Shown: positions 1 through 7,986 of the stretch, piece by piece
How the letters are laid out: each line of letters starts with the position of its first letter
Position numbering within the stretch: the stretch's first letter is position 1
Origin: Halodesulfovibrio spirochaetisodalis
GTDB taxonomy: Bacteria; Desulfobacterota; Desulfovibrionia; Desulfovibrionales; Desulfovibrionaceae
Assembly: GCF_001672295.1 (NCBI RefSeq)
Contig: NZ_JXMS01000015.1
Location: forward strand, 1 to 64,000
Length of the DNA stretch: 64,000 nucleotides
Reading direction: 5' to 3'
Position numbers and translations under genes: made by a program
Notes under the pieces: generated by a model
What the model saw: the letters and a program-made list of their open reading frames with translations, nothing else
What the model was told of the DNA's origin: nothing
The model's database searches: none

Positions 1-189
1 CATATTTCTTGCAGTAAATTTTTTACTAAACTTTTGGATGGATACTGCTTTCAGGCAACTCGTGAAAATACCATCTAAGAATTTATTTGAGTTATCTTGC
101 TGACTCATACGTAATAAATTCCTAAACGTGCTTTGGTGTTCTCAATAATCACATGTGGGGATCATGTGTTTTTTTATGGAGGGGTAGTT

Positions 190-1803
190 TTGAATTACAG
201 GGCGATAGGTTCCAAGATTTGTGCATTTGCAGCAGCAATTCCCGAACATCTTTGTGAACTATTCTTTTTATTTATTCTTTCTATTGCAATCAGACATGAA
301 AACATCTGGGGTAGCCTTGTAACATATGGCACTGCCATTCTTTGTTACTTTCTTTTCTCTCTTTTTCTCAATAGAAAGCAATCATTCGTACTTACATTCT
401 TAGTCGCTGTAGGCATCTCACTCAGCTCCTGCATCAAAACAGAATTACTGGGCATTCCTTTACAGCTTTATGACTTCCAAATGGTGTTGCAGCTTCTTAA
501 TGTCGATGGACTTTCTGACATTTCTCAGTTCTGGGAAATCCATGAAGCCCAGCTTACCTTTTTATATTCCAGCATAACGCTTGTAGTCTATTCTCTGCTT
601 TTCTGGAAAAAACAGCCGGTGCAAAAATTTTATGCGTGGATGCTTATCCTCCCTTTTCTTGGAGTTGGTACAATCATCTTTGCAATGAAAAATGTTGAAC
701 CGGACATTTATAATCAAATGGATAACCTAAAGCGTCATGGTGCATTTGGAATCCTTTATTCCCAGTTGTACAAAGCCGCATCAATGACACCTGAAGGGTA
801 TTCCGCATCCATCCAGAAATCATTTCCTGTCAATTCCTCCAGTAAAGAGAGACCGGACACATTACCGAATATTGTCTTAGTGCTTCTTGAAAGTACGATT
901 GACCCAAGCCGTCTTACAGACATTAAGGTTGAGCCTTACCCGACTCCATTTTTAGAAGAATTAAAGAAAAAATCATTATACGGCAGACTGAGTGTTCCCG
1001 GCGGAACAGCCAATGCCGAGTATGAGGTACTTACATCACTTCCATTAAAATCTCTGCCAACGACTCGAGTTCCATTTATGGAAATCAATAGACACACTTA
1101 TTCATTGCCGAGCTTTTTGTCTGAGATGGGCTATCAGTCATTTGCGTACCATATGGGGACGCAGAAATTCTATAACCGCAACGTAGTGTTCAAAGAAATG
1201 GGTATTGAAAAATACTACACTCGTGAGAATTATCCAGACAAGACAATATGCGTGAAGAGGTTCTATCATGACTCTACCATGTTCAGCAGCATCTTCTCCA
1301 AACTGAAAAAGTCAATGAACCCTATTTTCGCGCATGCATTAACGCTTATCCCTCACCATCCATATGATGAAAAACACGCTAAGTTTGCATTCAATGTAAA
1401 TTCCAAAAACAGTGATGCTGAAAACAAAAGACTTGCAAACTATTTCAGCAGACTCCGATACACACAAAACGATCTTGCTGCCTTCATTAAACAGGTCAAC
1501 ACGCTACCTCGCAGGACCCTGGTGTTAATGTACTCTGACCACCTCCCGCCACTGTCTTCAATGAGGAAAGAAAAAGGCTCACTCTTTTATCTACTGTATG
1601 ACTCGAAAGGCCAGCTGCCGACAGGTAAAAATTCCGACCTTGCTACCTACGAGCTTGCAACCATGTTGCTCAAGAAAAGCTTTTTCCCTCTTCGTGGAAT
1701 CGATTCTATCGTCAGTGACGAGCATAATGCCGACAAGTTAGAACTCATCCACTTTGATATGTTATATGGGGAACAGTATCTGTCAAAACTATTCACGAAC
1801 TAA
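190..1803 (+). CDS. LtaS/OpgB-like membrane sulfatase
   Basis: Predicted inner-membrane phosphoglycerol-transferase-type sulfatase (about 537 residues). The N-terminal third is hydrophobic with several membrane segments. The C-terminal two thirds is an extracytoplasmic alkaline-phosphatase-fold domain that begins at NIVLVLLEST, carries the nucleophile region GGTANAEYEV (Thr as expected in the LTA synthase family) and ends with the metal motif YSDHLPPL. Members transfer phosphoglycerol or phosphoethanolamine to envelope glycans; the substrate cannot be told here. I chose the TTG at 190 because GGAGGGG lies just upstream at 178-184; an in-frame TTG at 133 has no such site. A strong terminator follows the stop. 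No neighbouring gene clarifies its role. Confidence 0.82.
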   Translation: MNYRAIGSKICAFAAAIPEHLCELFFLFILSIAIRHENIWGSLVTYGTAILCYFLFSLFLNRKQSFVLTFLVAVGISLSSCIKTELLGIPLQLYDFQMVLQLLNVDGLSDISQFWEIHEAQLTFLYSSITLVVYSLLFWKKQPVQKFYAWMLILPFLGVGTIIFAMKNVEPDIYNQMDNLKRHGAFGILYSQLYKAASMTPEGYSASIQKSFPVNSSSKERPDTLPNIVLVLLESTIDPSRLTDIKVEPYPTPFLEELKKKSLYGRLSVPGGTANAEYEVLTSLPLKSLPTTRVPFMEINRHTYSLPSFLSEMGYQSFAYHMGTQKFYNRNVVFKEMGIEKYYTRENYPDKTICVKRFYHDSTMFSSIFSKLKKSMNPIFAHALTLIPHHPYDEKHAKFAFNVNSKNSDAENKRLANYFSRLRYTQNDLAAFIKQVNTLPRRTLVLMYSDHLPPLSSMRKEKGSLFYLLYDSKGQLPTGKNSDLATYELATMLLKKSFFPLRGIDSIVSDEHNADKLELIHFDMLYGEQYLSKLFTN

Positions 1804-1828
1804 TCGTACCGCAGTTATTTAAGAACAA

Positions 1829-1865
1829 GCCCCCTTGGCATTCCATCCAAGGGGGCATTTCTTTT
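1829..1865 (+). terminator. Rho-independent terminator of the sulfatase gene
   Basis: A perfect 10-bp GC-rich stem (1829-1838 with 1847-1856) is followed by a T-rich tract, 25 bases after the sulfatase stop. Confidence 0.8.
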
Positions 1866-2132
1866 ATTGCTGAAACTCTCTGCAGTACTTTACGCATGTC
1901 CGATCTGCCGAAGCCTACTTGTGTACGGACTCCAACCGAATTCAGACAATCACGCCAATGCGCTTCTATACTTACTTTTTTATAACATCATAGAATACAA
2001 AAACTAACCAAAACGTCCTTCATTAGAACAAAACCTTCGTGTACTATCATTATAAAATCGTAAACTTTTCTGTCTGCTACGCTTTTTTACTTGACTGTCA
2101 AACGCAGGTTCGATAGACAACATCCCTCACGC

Positions 2133-2209
2133 GCGCCAGTAGCTCAGTTGGATAGAGCAACGGCCTTCTAAGCCGTCGGCCGAGAGTTCGAATCTTTCCT
2201 GGCGCGCCA
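2133..2209 (+). tRNA. tRNA-Arg, anticodon TCT
   Basis: Complete cloverleaf: acceptor GCGCCAG (2133-2139) pairs with CTGGCGC (2199-2205), D arm GCTC/GAGC, anticodon stem ACGGC/GCCGT around loop CTTCTAA, T stem GAGAG/CTTTC with loop TTCGAAT, discriminator G and an encoded CCA end (2207-2209). The anticodon TCT reads AGA/AGG arginine codons. No integrase gene is nearby, so it is not visibly used as an attachment site. Confidence 0.95.
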
Positions 2210-2220
2210 TTTTCGTAAGT

Positions 2221-2255
2221 AAAAATCCCGCACAGCTGCCTGTGCGGGATTTTTT
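2221..2255 (+). terminator. Terminator of tRNA-Arg
   Basis: Twelve bases after the tRNA a near-perfect stem (ATCCCGCACAG with CTGTGCGGGAT) with flanking A and T runs forms a strong intrinsic terminator. Confidence 0.85.
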
Positions 2256-2299
2256 GCGTTTTAGATAAATACAAAGATACTATCAACCAAACTAAGGAT

Positions 2300-2324
2300 A
2301 CTTCATCCTTGGTAAGGATGAAGT
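2300..2324. repeat. 25-bp perfect inverted repeat downstream of tRNA-Arg
   Basis: ACTTCATCCTT (2300-2310) and AAGGATGAAGT (2314-2324) are perfect 11-bp arms around GGT. There is no T run, so it is not an obvious terminator. It could be an operator or the scar of an excised element; no function is supported. Confidence 0.5.
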
Positions 2325-2361
2325 CAGCAGTTCAATTCTACTTGAAAGCTCCACAAAAAAT

Positions 2362-2396
2362 AAACGCCCTGACTCTTCGGAGACAGGGCGTTTTCG
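2362..2396 (-). terminator. Terminator of the VOC gene
   Basis: AAACGCCCTG (2362-2371) pairs with CAGGGCGTTT (2384-2393). On the minus strand the stem is followed by a T-rich run, placing it as the terminator of the AraC-VOC unit; it may also work on the plus strand. Confidence 0.7.
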
Positions 2397-2451
2397 TCAG
2401 AAGGGATGTTGAGACTGTTCTGTGCAGAAAAAAGGGGGGCAGGGTGAAACG

Positions 2452-2841
2452 TTATAACGTTTGGACTAGCTGTATATAATTTCCGCAGGTGTCATCCAGC
2501 ACAGCGATAATGACTGCTCCCACTTCCTTTGGGGGGACGGAAAAATGGACGTTTAATGCTAAGAGCCGCTCGTGCTCTTTGTAGATGTCCTCGACTGCAA
2601 AAGATGTCCATGGGATCCCAGCATCTTTCAACGCTTTTTGGTAGATTTTGGCTGGCTCAAAAGCCATGGGTTCAAGCAATAGTTCTACGCCACTTTGTTC
2701 AAGAGGAGAAACGACGGTAAGCCATTTATGTTCTCCCATGGGAACCTCAGTTTTTTTAAGGAATCCCAAAACATTTGTATAAAAGTCCAGAGCCTTTTCT
2801 TGGTCGTCTACAGGGACGCTGGTAATGTTGATTCTGAGCAT
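2452..2841 (-). CDS. VOC-superfamily (glyoxalase/bleomycin-resistance fold) protein
   Basis: Small 129-residue protein built of two beta-alpha-beta-beta-beta VOC modules: N-terminal INITSVPVDDQEKALDFYTN and C-terminal FSVPPKEVGAVIIAVLDDTCGNYIQLVQ, the usual layout of single-domain VOC proteins. These bind a metal and act as isomerases, dioxygenases or resistance proteins; the substrate is unknown here. It lies 68 bp downstream of an AraC-type regulator on the same strand, and a decayed VOC gene lies upstream of that regulator, so the three probably formed one small operon. Length is typical of the family. Confidence 0.85.
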   Translation of the reverse strand: MLRINITSVPVDDQEKALDFYTNVLGFLKKTEVPMGEHKWLTVVSPLEQSGVELLLEPMAFEPAKIYQKALKDAGIPWTSFAVEDIYKEHERLLALNVHFSVPPKEVGAVIIAVLDDTCGNYIQLVQTL

Positions 2842-2909
2842 GTGATTTTACCTCTTGCGTTTCATCAAATGTGTAAAAACTGAATGTAGCTGTTTGTTGT
2901 TCAAAAAAC

Positions 2910-3314
2910 TTATTCCAGATTGCGCAGATTCATCTTTTGATATTTTTTAGGCGAAACCCCTGTAGCCCGCTTGAAAGCTGTCGAGAACATTGTGAGGCTT
3001 TCATATCCAACTTCAAAGCACGCCCGCGTGGCAGAGCTTCCGTCTTGAAGTAGCTGTTTGGCTTTTGATATTCGCAAGTCACGTAAGTATTGACGTGGTG
3101 TTATGCCATAAACTTGTTTGAACATTCTAATATAGTGCGATGACGAGAGAAATGCGGCTTCTGCAATTTGTGTGATGCTTATTTTTTTCGGATAGTTGGT
3201 CTGCATAAATTGTTTTGACCGACGTAGCTGTAGGTAAGGCTTTTGAGCTAGCTGGGCATGCGCAAATATTCTCTCCACTTCCTGCTCATAATATGTTTTG
3301 CAACCTTTAGGCAT
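2910..3314 (-). CDS. AraC-family transcriptional regulator (DNA-binding domain only)
   Basis: A 134-residue protein consisting almost entirely of an AraC-type double helix-turn-helix: first helix pair in ISITQIAEAAFLSSSHYIRM, second in SATRACFEVGYESLTMFSTA, followed by the family signature FKRATGVSPKKYQ. A sensor domain is absent; the first 40 residues are a short helical region. Small stand-alone AraC proteins of this kind often control the adjacent VOC gene. The ATG at 3314 has AGGAA upstream. It is followed on the same strand by the intact VOC gene and preceded by the decayed one. Confidence 0.85.
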   Translation of the reverse strand: MPKGCKTYYEQEVERIFAHAQLAQKPYLQLRRSKQFMQTNYPKKISITQIAEAAFLSSSHYIRMFKQVYGITPRQYLRDLRISKAKQLLQDGSSATRACFEVGYESLTMFSTAFKRATGVSPKKYQKMNLRNLE

Positions 3315-3328
3315 TCTTTGTTCCTGTC

Positions 3329-3610
3329 TTATTTTGCTTGTGCCCTATAAGTAATCAAGTTCAGGCTGACATCCTGCGGGTCACGATAACACAATAGCGC
3401 CCGACTCCGAAGATGCCAGTGATGGGAAAAGAATGAGTTTTCCGCCAACTTCCTCTGCTTATTTTGTCGAAGCACCCACATCATCAACCGTCACAAGGGA
3501 TCCTAGCAAAGAAGAACACCGGCAAGTGCTCTGCGTCAAGGTTTCCTGTAATGCTTTAAAATGAAGAATCTGAGGCGTGATTCCGAAACCAAAAGTCGAA
3601 CCTCCAGAAC
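3329..3610 (-). pseudogene. Decayed VOC-family gene, frameshifted and with internal stops
   Basis: On the minus strand, conserved VOC sections appear in order but in three different frames: VTVDDVGASTK, a stop, then AEEVGGKLI in one frame; ITGIFGVGRYCVIV in the next; RDPQDVSLNLITYRA and a stop in the third. This matches the usual order TVDDV / GGK / GVGRY / DPQG of COG3324-type VOC proteins. At least one nonsense codon and two frameshifts separate them. Upstream of these, GGSTFGFGITPQILHF is in the first frame, which may be the older N-terminal part. Nothing further is recognised from 3611 to 3745. Confidence 0.6.
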
Positions 3611-3745
3611 ACGCCTAAGTAAATATAAAAACTCGATTAAATCCTCTATTTCCAAGAGCAAGATCGCAGCCTAACTCTTCATAAAAAAGCACTAGCAATC
3701 CCCCCGCACTTCTTCTGATACATTGGGAATTTTAGCTAGTAAGCA

Positions 3746-4948
3746 TCAACCTGAAAACTTCCTCTTCCAGATACTAACACGTTTTGTATCGCGTTCCTCA
3801 TAAATGCGAAGTGCAGAAAGCACGTCAAGATCGTAATTTTTCTCAGCGTCTTCTCCTAACGCTGTTAATCGCATTGTATACCATGCAGTGACTCCACCTT
3901 CTGGTGGCGATTCAAATCGGGGAAATTCCGGATCGATACCACTGTTATGCACCCACTCTTCTGCAAGACAAGGATTCAACACCATAGCACGCCCCACGCC
4001 CACCATGTCGGCTGCACCTTCTGTTACGGCCTGCACAGCCTGCTCACTTTTTTTGAATCCTCCAGTCACCATTAACGGTATTTGAGTCAGTTCTTTTGCT
4101 CTTCGCGCGAAATCAAGAAAATATGGCTCACTGCTGGAGTTGTCTGAGCACGATGCTGCTCCAGGAAAATACGTCCCCCCGCTTATATCGATTAGATCGA
4201 GCGAGGTAGTATCTAGTAACCGCAGTGCCTCCAACGCTTCTTCCTGCGTCAGGCCACCAACCAACTTATCTGTAGAATTAATTTTAATTCCTATGGGAAA
4301 CTCCGCCCCAACAACACGCCGAACCTCGTTGATTACTTCAAGGACAATGCGGCACCGTGCCTCAATTGAGCCTCCATATCCATCAGACCTGCGGTTAAAC
4401 AACGGGGATAAGAACTGGCTCAAAAGAAAGCCGTGCGCAGCATGAATCTGAACACCGCTGAAGCCGACGTCCTTTGCGTCCAGTGCTGCTCTGGCATACG
4501 AAACAGGTAGTGCTTTAATCTCCTCAGCGGACATTCCTGCACATGTAAAATCACCAATACTTAACGCAGAAGGCCCCTTAGGCTGACTGACAGGTAAGTA
4601 GGCAAGAGCACCTGCATGTCCCAATTGCGGCCATATATGCGCACCGTTAACTGTAGCCCGTTTGGTGAGCAGACGAAGAGCGTTTTGATTCTCTTTAAGC
4701 CCTAACAACAAATTCCCCGGTCTTTCTGGAAAACGAAAGTCTCCCTGCACTTCACCAACGATAGACAATGCACTGCCACCTTCCGCCCATCGTTCGTAAA
4801 GACGAATCTGAGCTTCTGTTGGACCGCCTTCTCCGTTTCCAAGGGAATCAGACATCGGCGCTTTTGCAAGACGATTTTTTAGCACTGCACCACATGGAAG
4901 TTCCAACGTTCTTCCAAGGATATTTCTGGAATCTGCACTGTTCGACAT
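3746..4948 (-). CDS. NADH:flavin oxidoreductase / old yellow enzyme family
   Basis: A 400-residue FMN-binding TIM-barrel oxidoreductase. Visible family features are the N-terminal KNRLAKAPMSD segment, WPQLGHAG (substrate/FMN region), the catalytic-type AADFV-like helix replaced here by SYARAALDAKDVGFSGVQIHAAHGFLLSQFLSP, the PLFNRRSDGYGGS motif, and the phosphate-binding end PLMVTGGFK...GRAMVLNP. It lacks the C-terminal FeS/FAD half of 2,4-dienoyl-CoA reductase, so it is a simple OYE-like ene-reductase. It is transcribed divergently from a LysR regulator 140 bp away, which probably controls it. The natural substrate is unknown. Confidence 0.88.
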   Translation of the reverse strand: MSNSADSRNILGRTLELPCGAVLKNRLAKAPMSDSLGNGEGGPTEAQIRLYERWAEGGSALSIVGEVQGDFRFPERPGNLLLGLKENQNALRLLTKRATVNGAHIWPQLGHAGALAYLPVSQPKGPSALSIGDFTCAGMSAEEIKALPVSYARAALDAKDVGFSGVQIHAAHGFLLSQFLSPLFNRRSDGYGGSIEARCRIVLEVINEVRRVVGAEFPIGIKINSTDKLVGGLTQEEALEALRLLDTTSLDLIDISGGTYFPGAASCSDNSSSEPYFLDFARRAKELTQIPLMVTGGFKKSEQAVQAVTEGAADMVGVGRAMVLNPCLAEEWVHNSGIDPEFPRFESPPEGGVTAWYTMRLTALGEDAEKNYDLDVLSALRIYEERDTKRVSIWKRKFSG

Positions 4949-5088
4949 GCCTTACTCCTGTGTTATTCGAGAATTACATTGCGCAGAACAAAATATCCTG
5001 TGCATTCCCCTTCATAATCACCATTTTTTGACATTCAACAAACGAATACCTATCATCTCAGATATGAATACTTGTAATGGAGATGAGT

Positions 5089-5961
5089 ATGAACTTAACG
5101 CCGGATTTATTAAAAACCTTTGTGGCTGCTGCACAAACACAAAATTTTACTCAGGCAGCACAGAAAGTCAGTCTCACGCAGTCTGCAGTCAGTCACCAAA
5201 TCCGCAAGCTGGAAACGGAGTTAGGAAAACCCCTTTTTGAGCGTGTTCCTCACGGCGTGACATTAACAAGGCATGGAAAGTCTCTGCTGAAATATGCCAA
5301 CCAGCTCATTCGATTACACGACGAAGCTATCGCAACATTTTCTGAATCACACATAAAAGGTCAGATTACCCTTGGCACAACAGAAGAATACGCCACCTTG
5401 TATTTCCCACGAATTTTAAAGCGATTCGCTGAAAAATATCCTCTGGTACAGGTCAATCTTCACTGCGATCGCTCAGATTCTCTTCGAAAAATGCTAAAGC
5501 AAGGCAAGTTGGAGCTTTGCTTACGAAACACAGCAACCATTGGAACTGATGCAGTTTTCTTACGAAAAGAAGCACTCGTCTGGGTTGGTGCACACGATGC
5601 CGAACCGGAAAGAGAATCGCCGTTGCCGCTGGCAATGTTCAATGAAGAATGTATCAATCGCCAGTGGGCAATTGAAGCACTTGAAAAAAATTCCATACGC
5701 TACAGAATAGCCTACTCCAGTCCCAGCATTTCAGGAATAGTAGCAGCAGTGCAATCCGGTCTTGCTATAGCACCCATTGGCGCAAGTACATTTACCCCCA
5801 ATCTGCGCGTAATCTCGTCTGATAAACTTCCGGTACTGCCTTCTGCAAATATCTGCCTGTACCACCCGCCGTATGATAAAAGCAGCATCCAGTCGAACCT
5901 GATCAAACACATTATCAATGAGTTTTCTGATCTTAACTTGCTGCCACCGCAAAATTTATAG
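5089..5961 (+). CDS. LysR-family transcriptional regulator
   Basis: A 290-residue LysR-type regulator. The N-terminal winged helix shows the canonical pattern LKTFVAAAQTQNFTQAAQ, VSLTQSAVSHQIRKLE and GKPLFERVPHGVTLTRHG; the remainder is a periplasmic-binding-fold effector domain (GQITLGTTEEYATLYFPRIL onward). Three in-frame ATGs lie within 13 bases; I chose the third because GGAG stands six bases before it. It is divergent from the old yellow enzyme gene, the standard arrangement for a LysR regulator and its target. Confidence 0.88.
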   Translation: MNLTPDLLKTFVAAAQTQNFTQAAQKVSLTQSAVSHQIRKLETELGKPLFERVPHGVTLTRHGKSLLKYANQLIRLHDEAIATFSESHIKGQITLGTTEEYATLYFPRILKRFAEKYPLVQVNLHCDRSDSLRKMLKQGKLELCLRNTATIGTDAVFLRKEALVWVGAHDAEPERESPLPLAMFNEECINRQWAIEALEKNSIRYRIAYSSPSISGIVAAVQSGLAIAPIGASTFTPNLRVISSDKLPVLPSANICLYHPPYDKSSIQSNLIKHIINEFSDLNLLPPQNL

Positions 5962-6150
5962 CTTGGACAGTACGATAGACCGTTTTTACGATCACTGCAG
6001 TTCGCTCTTCTAAACATTCAATCGAATCTATGTGGCTTAATTGCATATCTTTTTCATATTTTTGCCCACCACAACTACCTTTTCTATCTCTTTTGACCTG
6101 AATTCTTTTCTGGTCATATTCACGTATAAATAAAAGAGCTACCTGCCATT

Positions 6151-6238
6151 CCAGAAATATTATTTTTGTTCTGATAATGCCACACAGCAAATACTAATCT
6201 GATACACTTTCAGGAATATTGTATTTGTTCATCAGAAC
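6151..6238. repeat. Two imperfect 28-bp direct repeats upstream of DUF3302 gene
   Basis: Segments 6151-6178 and 6211-6238 are 60 bp apart and share the pattern CAG-AATATT-TTTGTTC-TCAGA/TGAT. They sit just ahead of the DUF3302-HlyD pair and could be regulator sites. The similarity is imperfect and the region is A/T rich, so this is tentative. Confidence 0.35.
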
Positions 6239-6253
6239 TACGGTAACGGGGGA

Positions 6254-6640
6254 ATGAAAATGATAGAGACCACAACACGCATCTTAGATTGGATTGGTGC
6301 AGGGTTGCTCGTTTTCGTTTTTCTCGTTTTTATTTATGGCATTATATTTATACACGATATCCCATACGAAATAGCAAAGAAACGTTCTCACCCGCATCAA
6401 GATGCTATCCATGCTGCAGGTTGGCTGAGCCTTTTTCTTCTCCACGTCATCTGGCCTCTGCTATGGATATGGGCTCTACTTTATAAACCGGGAACAAGTA
6501 ATAAAACAAATGATGTTCTGGAACACGGCCTTGTTAGCCACGCTGAAGAAAAAGACGAGATAGCTCAGCTCAGAATGCGCATTACCGAGCTGGAACGCGA
6601 AATTGCTTCAAGTAAAGAAGCTCCACCTGCGGAAGAGTAA
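6254..6640 (+). CDS. DUF3302 inner-membrane protein (YiaW-like)
   Basis: A 128-residue protein with two hydrophobic segments (about 12-35 and 55-75) joined by a short polar loop containing HDIPYEIAKKR, and a C-terminal coiled-coil tail (LRMRITELEREIASSK). This is the DUF3302 pattern seen in YiaW/YibI. In enterobacteria such genes sit directly before an HlyD-type membrane fusion protein, and the same is seen here: the HlyD gene starts one base after this stop. The pair probably forms an inner-membrane complex for efflux or envelope maintenance; the role is not established. GGGG precedes the ATG. Confidence 0.8.
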   Translation: MKMIETTTRILDWIGAGLLVFVFLVFIYGIIFIHDIPYEIAKKRSHPHQDAIHAAGWLSLFLLHVIWPLLWIWALLYKPGTSNKTNDVLEHGLVSHAEEKDEIAQLRMRITELEREIASSKEAPPAEE

Positions 6641-6641
6641 G

Positions 6642-7763
6642 ATGGATATACTTATTGAACTCACCTATGCAGCATTAGTTTTTGCCGCATTCAAAATATT
6701 CAAAATACCCGTAAATAAATGGACAGTTACAACTGCTGTTGTCAGTGGCTTTTTTGTTGTCGGTTCAATATTTCTCACCATGGCTTACTTCCACCCGTAC
6801 ACTCCTGAAGGTCGAATATATTTTCAAACCACTCCAATAGTACCGCAGGTACGCGGTAAAGTACTCCGTGTACAAGCTCTGGATAACGAGCAGTTAAAGA
6901 AAGGAGACATCCTTTTTGAAATAGACTCTACACCCTATAAAGCGAGCTATGACAACGCCAAAGCCAAAGTTGCAGAAGCCAAGACCCAACTGGCACAAGT
7001 TCAAAAGAACATCATAAGTGCGAAGGCAGATCTTAAAAAATTTGATGCAGCAAATCAGTTAGCTGCAGTAACCGAAAAACGCTTACGAAGCTTGTGGGAA
7101 AAGAGAGTAATTTCAAAGCAGGAGTATGATCAGGCAAACGCCAATGCCATTGAAGCAGAAGAACAGCTAACCAAGGCTAAAGCAAATCTGCAAAAAAGTT
7201 TGGATGCATTTGAAACGCAACAAGCAGTCATCCAAGAAGCTGAGGCAGATGTGGACACTGCGGCGTTCAATCTGGAAAGCACTGTCGTTCGTGCCCCAGC
7301 CAACGGCTCTGTAACGCAAGTACGCCTGCGTGCAGGAATGATGGCAGTTCCCTTACCACTAAAACCTGTCATGACATTTATTACCGCCGATGCATCTTAC
7401 ATTATAGGTGAATTCAAACAAAACCCTCTGCAAAACATTAAGATCGGAAATCTGGCTGAAGTCATTTTTCCTGCACTCCCGGGACGCGCCTTTCGAGGAC
7501 GTGTTACTAAAATTATGAACGCGCTCGGCGAAGGCCAACTTGAACCAAGTGGAACACTTATGCGCTTTGAAGGAGACGATAAAGCCGGACGTGTTCCCGT
7601 TTTTATCACACTGGATGAAGACATGAGCAAATACAACCTACCTCTCGGCAGCAATGTCGCTGTGGCTGTTTACAGCACCGAAATGGAATTTCTCTGTCCA
7701 ATTCGCCAAATACTTCTACGAATGGTCAGCTGGAAAAACATTGTCTGCTTTGAAGCCCTGTAA
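6642..7763 (+). CDS. HlyD/EmrA-type membrane fusion protein (YiaV/YibH-like)
   Basis: A 373-residue periplasmic adaptor anchored by N-terminal membrane helices (about 5-20 and 30-48). It then has the first half of a lipoyl domain (VPQVRGKVLRVQALDNEQLKKGDILFEID), a long alpha-helical hairpin (about 95-200, rich in Ala/Lys/Glu), the second lipoyl half (FNLESTVVRAPANGSVTQVRLRAGM) and a beta-barrel region. It lacks an obvious transport partner; instead it is coupled to the DUF3302 protein as in YiaW-YiaV. I placed the start at 6642, immediately after the upstream stop, because GGAAGAG precedes it; the longer frame into the previous gene is not needed. Confidence 0.82.
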   Translation: MDILIELTYAALVFAAFKIFKIPVNKWTVTTAVVSGFFVVGSIFLTMAYFHPYTPEGRIYFQTTPIVPQVRGKVLRVQALDNEQLKKGDILFEIDSTPYKASYDNAKAKVAEAKTQLAQVQKNIISAKADLKKFDAANQLAAVTEKRLRSLWEKRVISKQEYDQANANAIEAEEQLTKAKANLQKSLDAFETQQAVIQEAEADVDTAAFNLESTVVRAPANGSVTQVRLRAGMMAVPLPLKPVMTFITADASYIIGEFKQNPLQNIKIGNLAEVIFPALPGRAFRGRVTKIMNALGEGQLEPSGTLMRFEGDDKAGRVPVFITLDEDMSKYNLPLGSNVAVAVYSTEMEFLCPIRQILLRMVSWKNIVCFEAL

Positions 7764-7986
7764 CTCCCCACCTACAGTACAATTCCATACAGCACATACC
7801 AATCGTGATTACTGTTCTTAAGTGCACCGGCCATAACGCGCCCTCTGCGTTTTTCAAAACAACAATTTATTTTCATTCCTATTTTACGAAAAATTAAAGA
7901 CAGTTCGTTTTTTATAATAATGGGATGGCGGCGTGCATAACGTACACTGATGGCAGCCTGAATAACGGGTGATGAAGGGTACTTGA

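Noticed and set aside
2133-2324. tRNA-Arg as integration site of a mobile element
   Set aside because: No integrase, no repeat of the tRNA 3' end was seen in the window, and the neighbouring genes look chromosomal.
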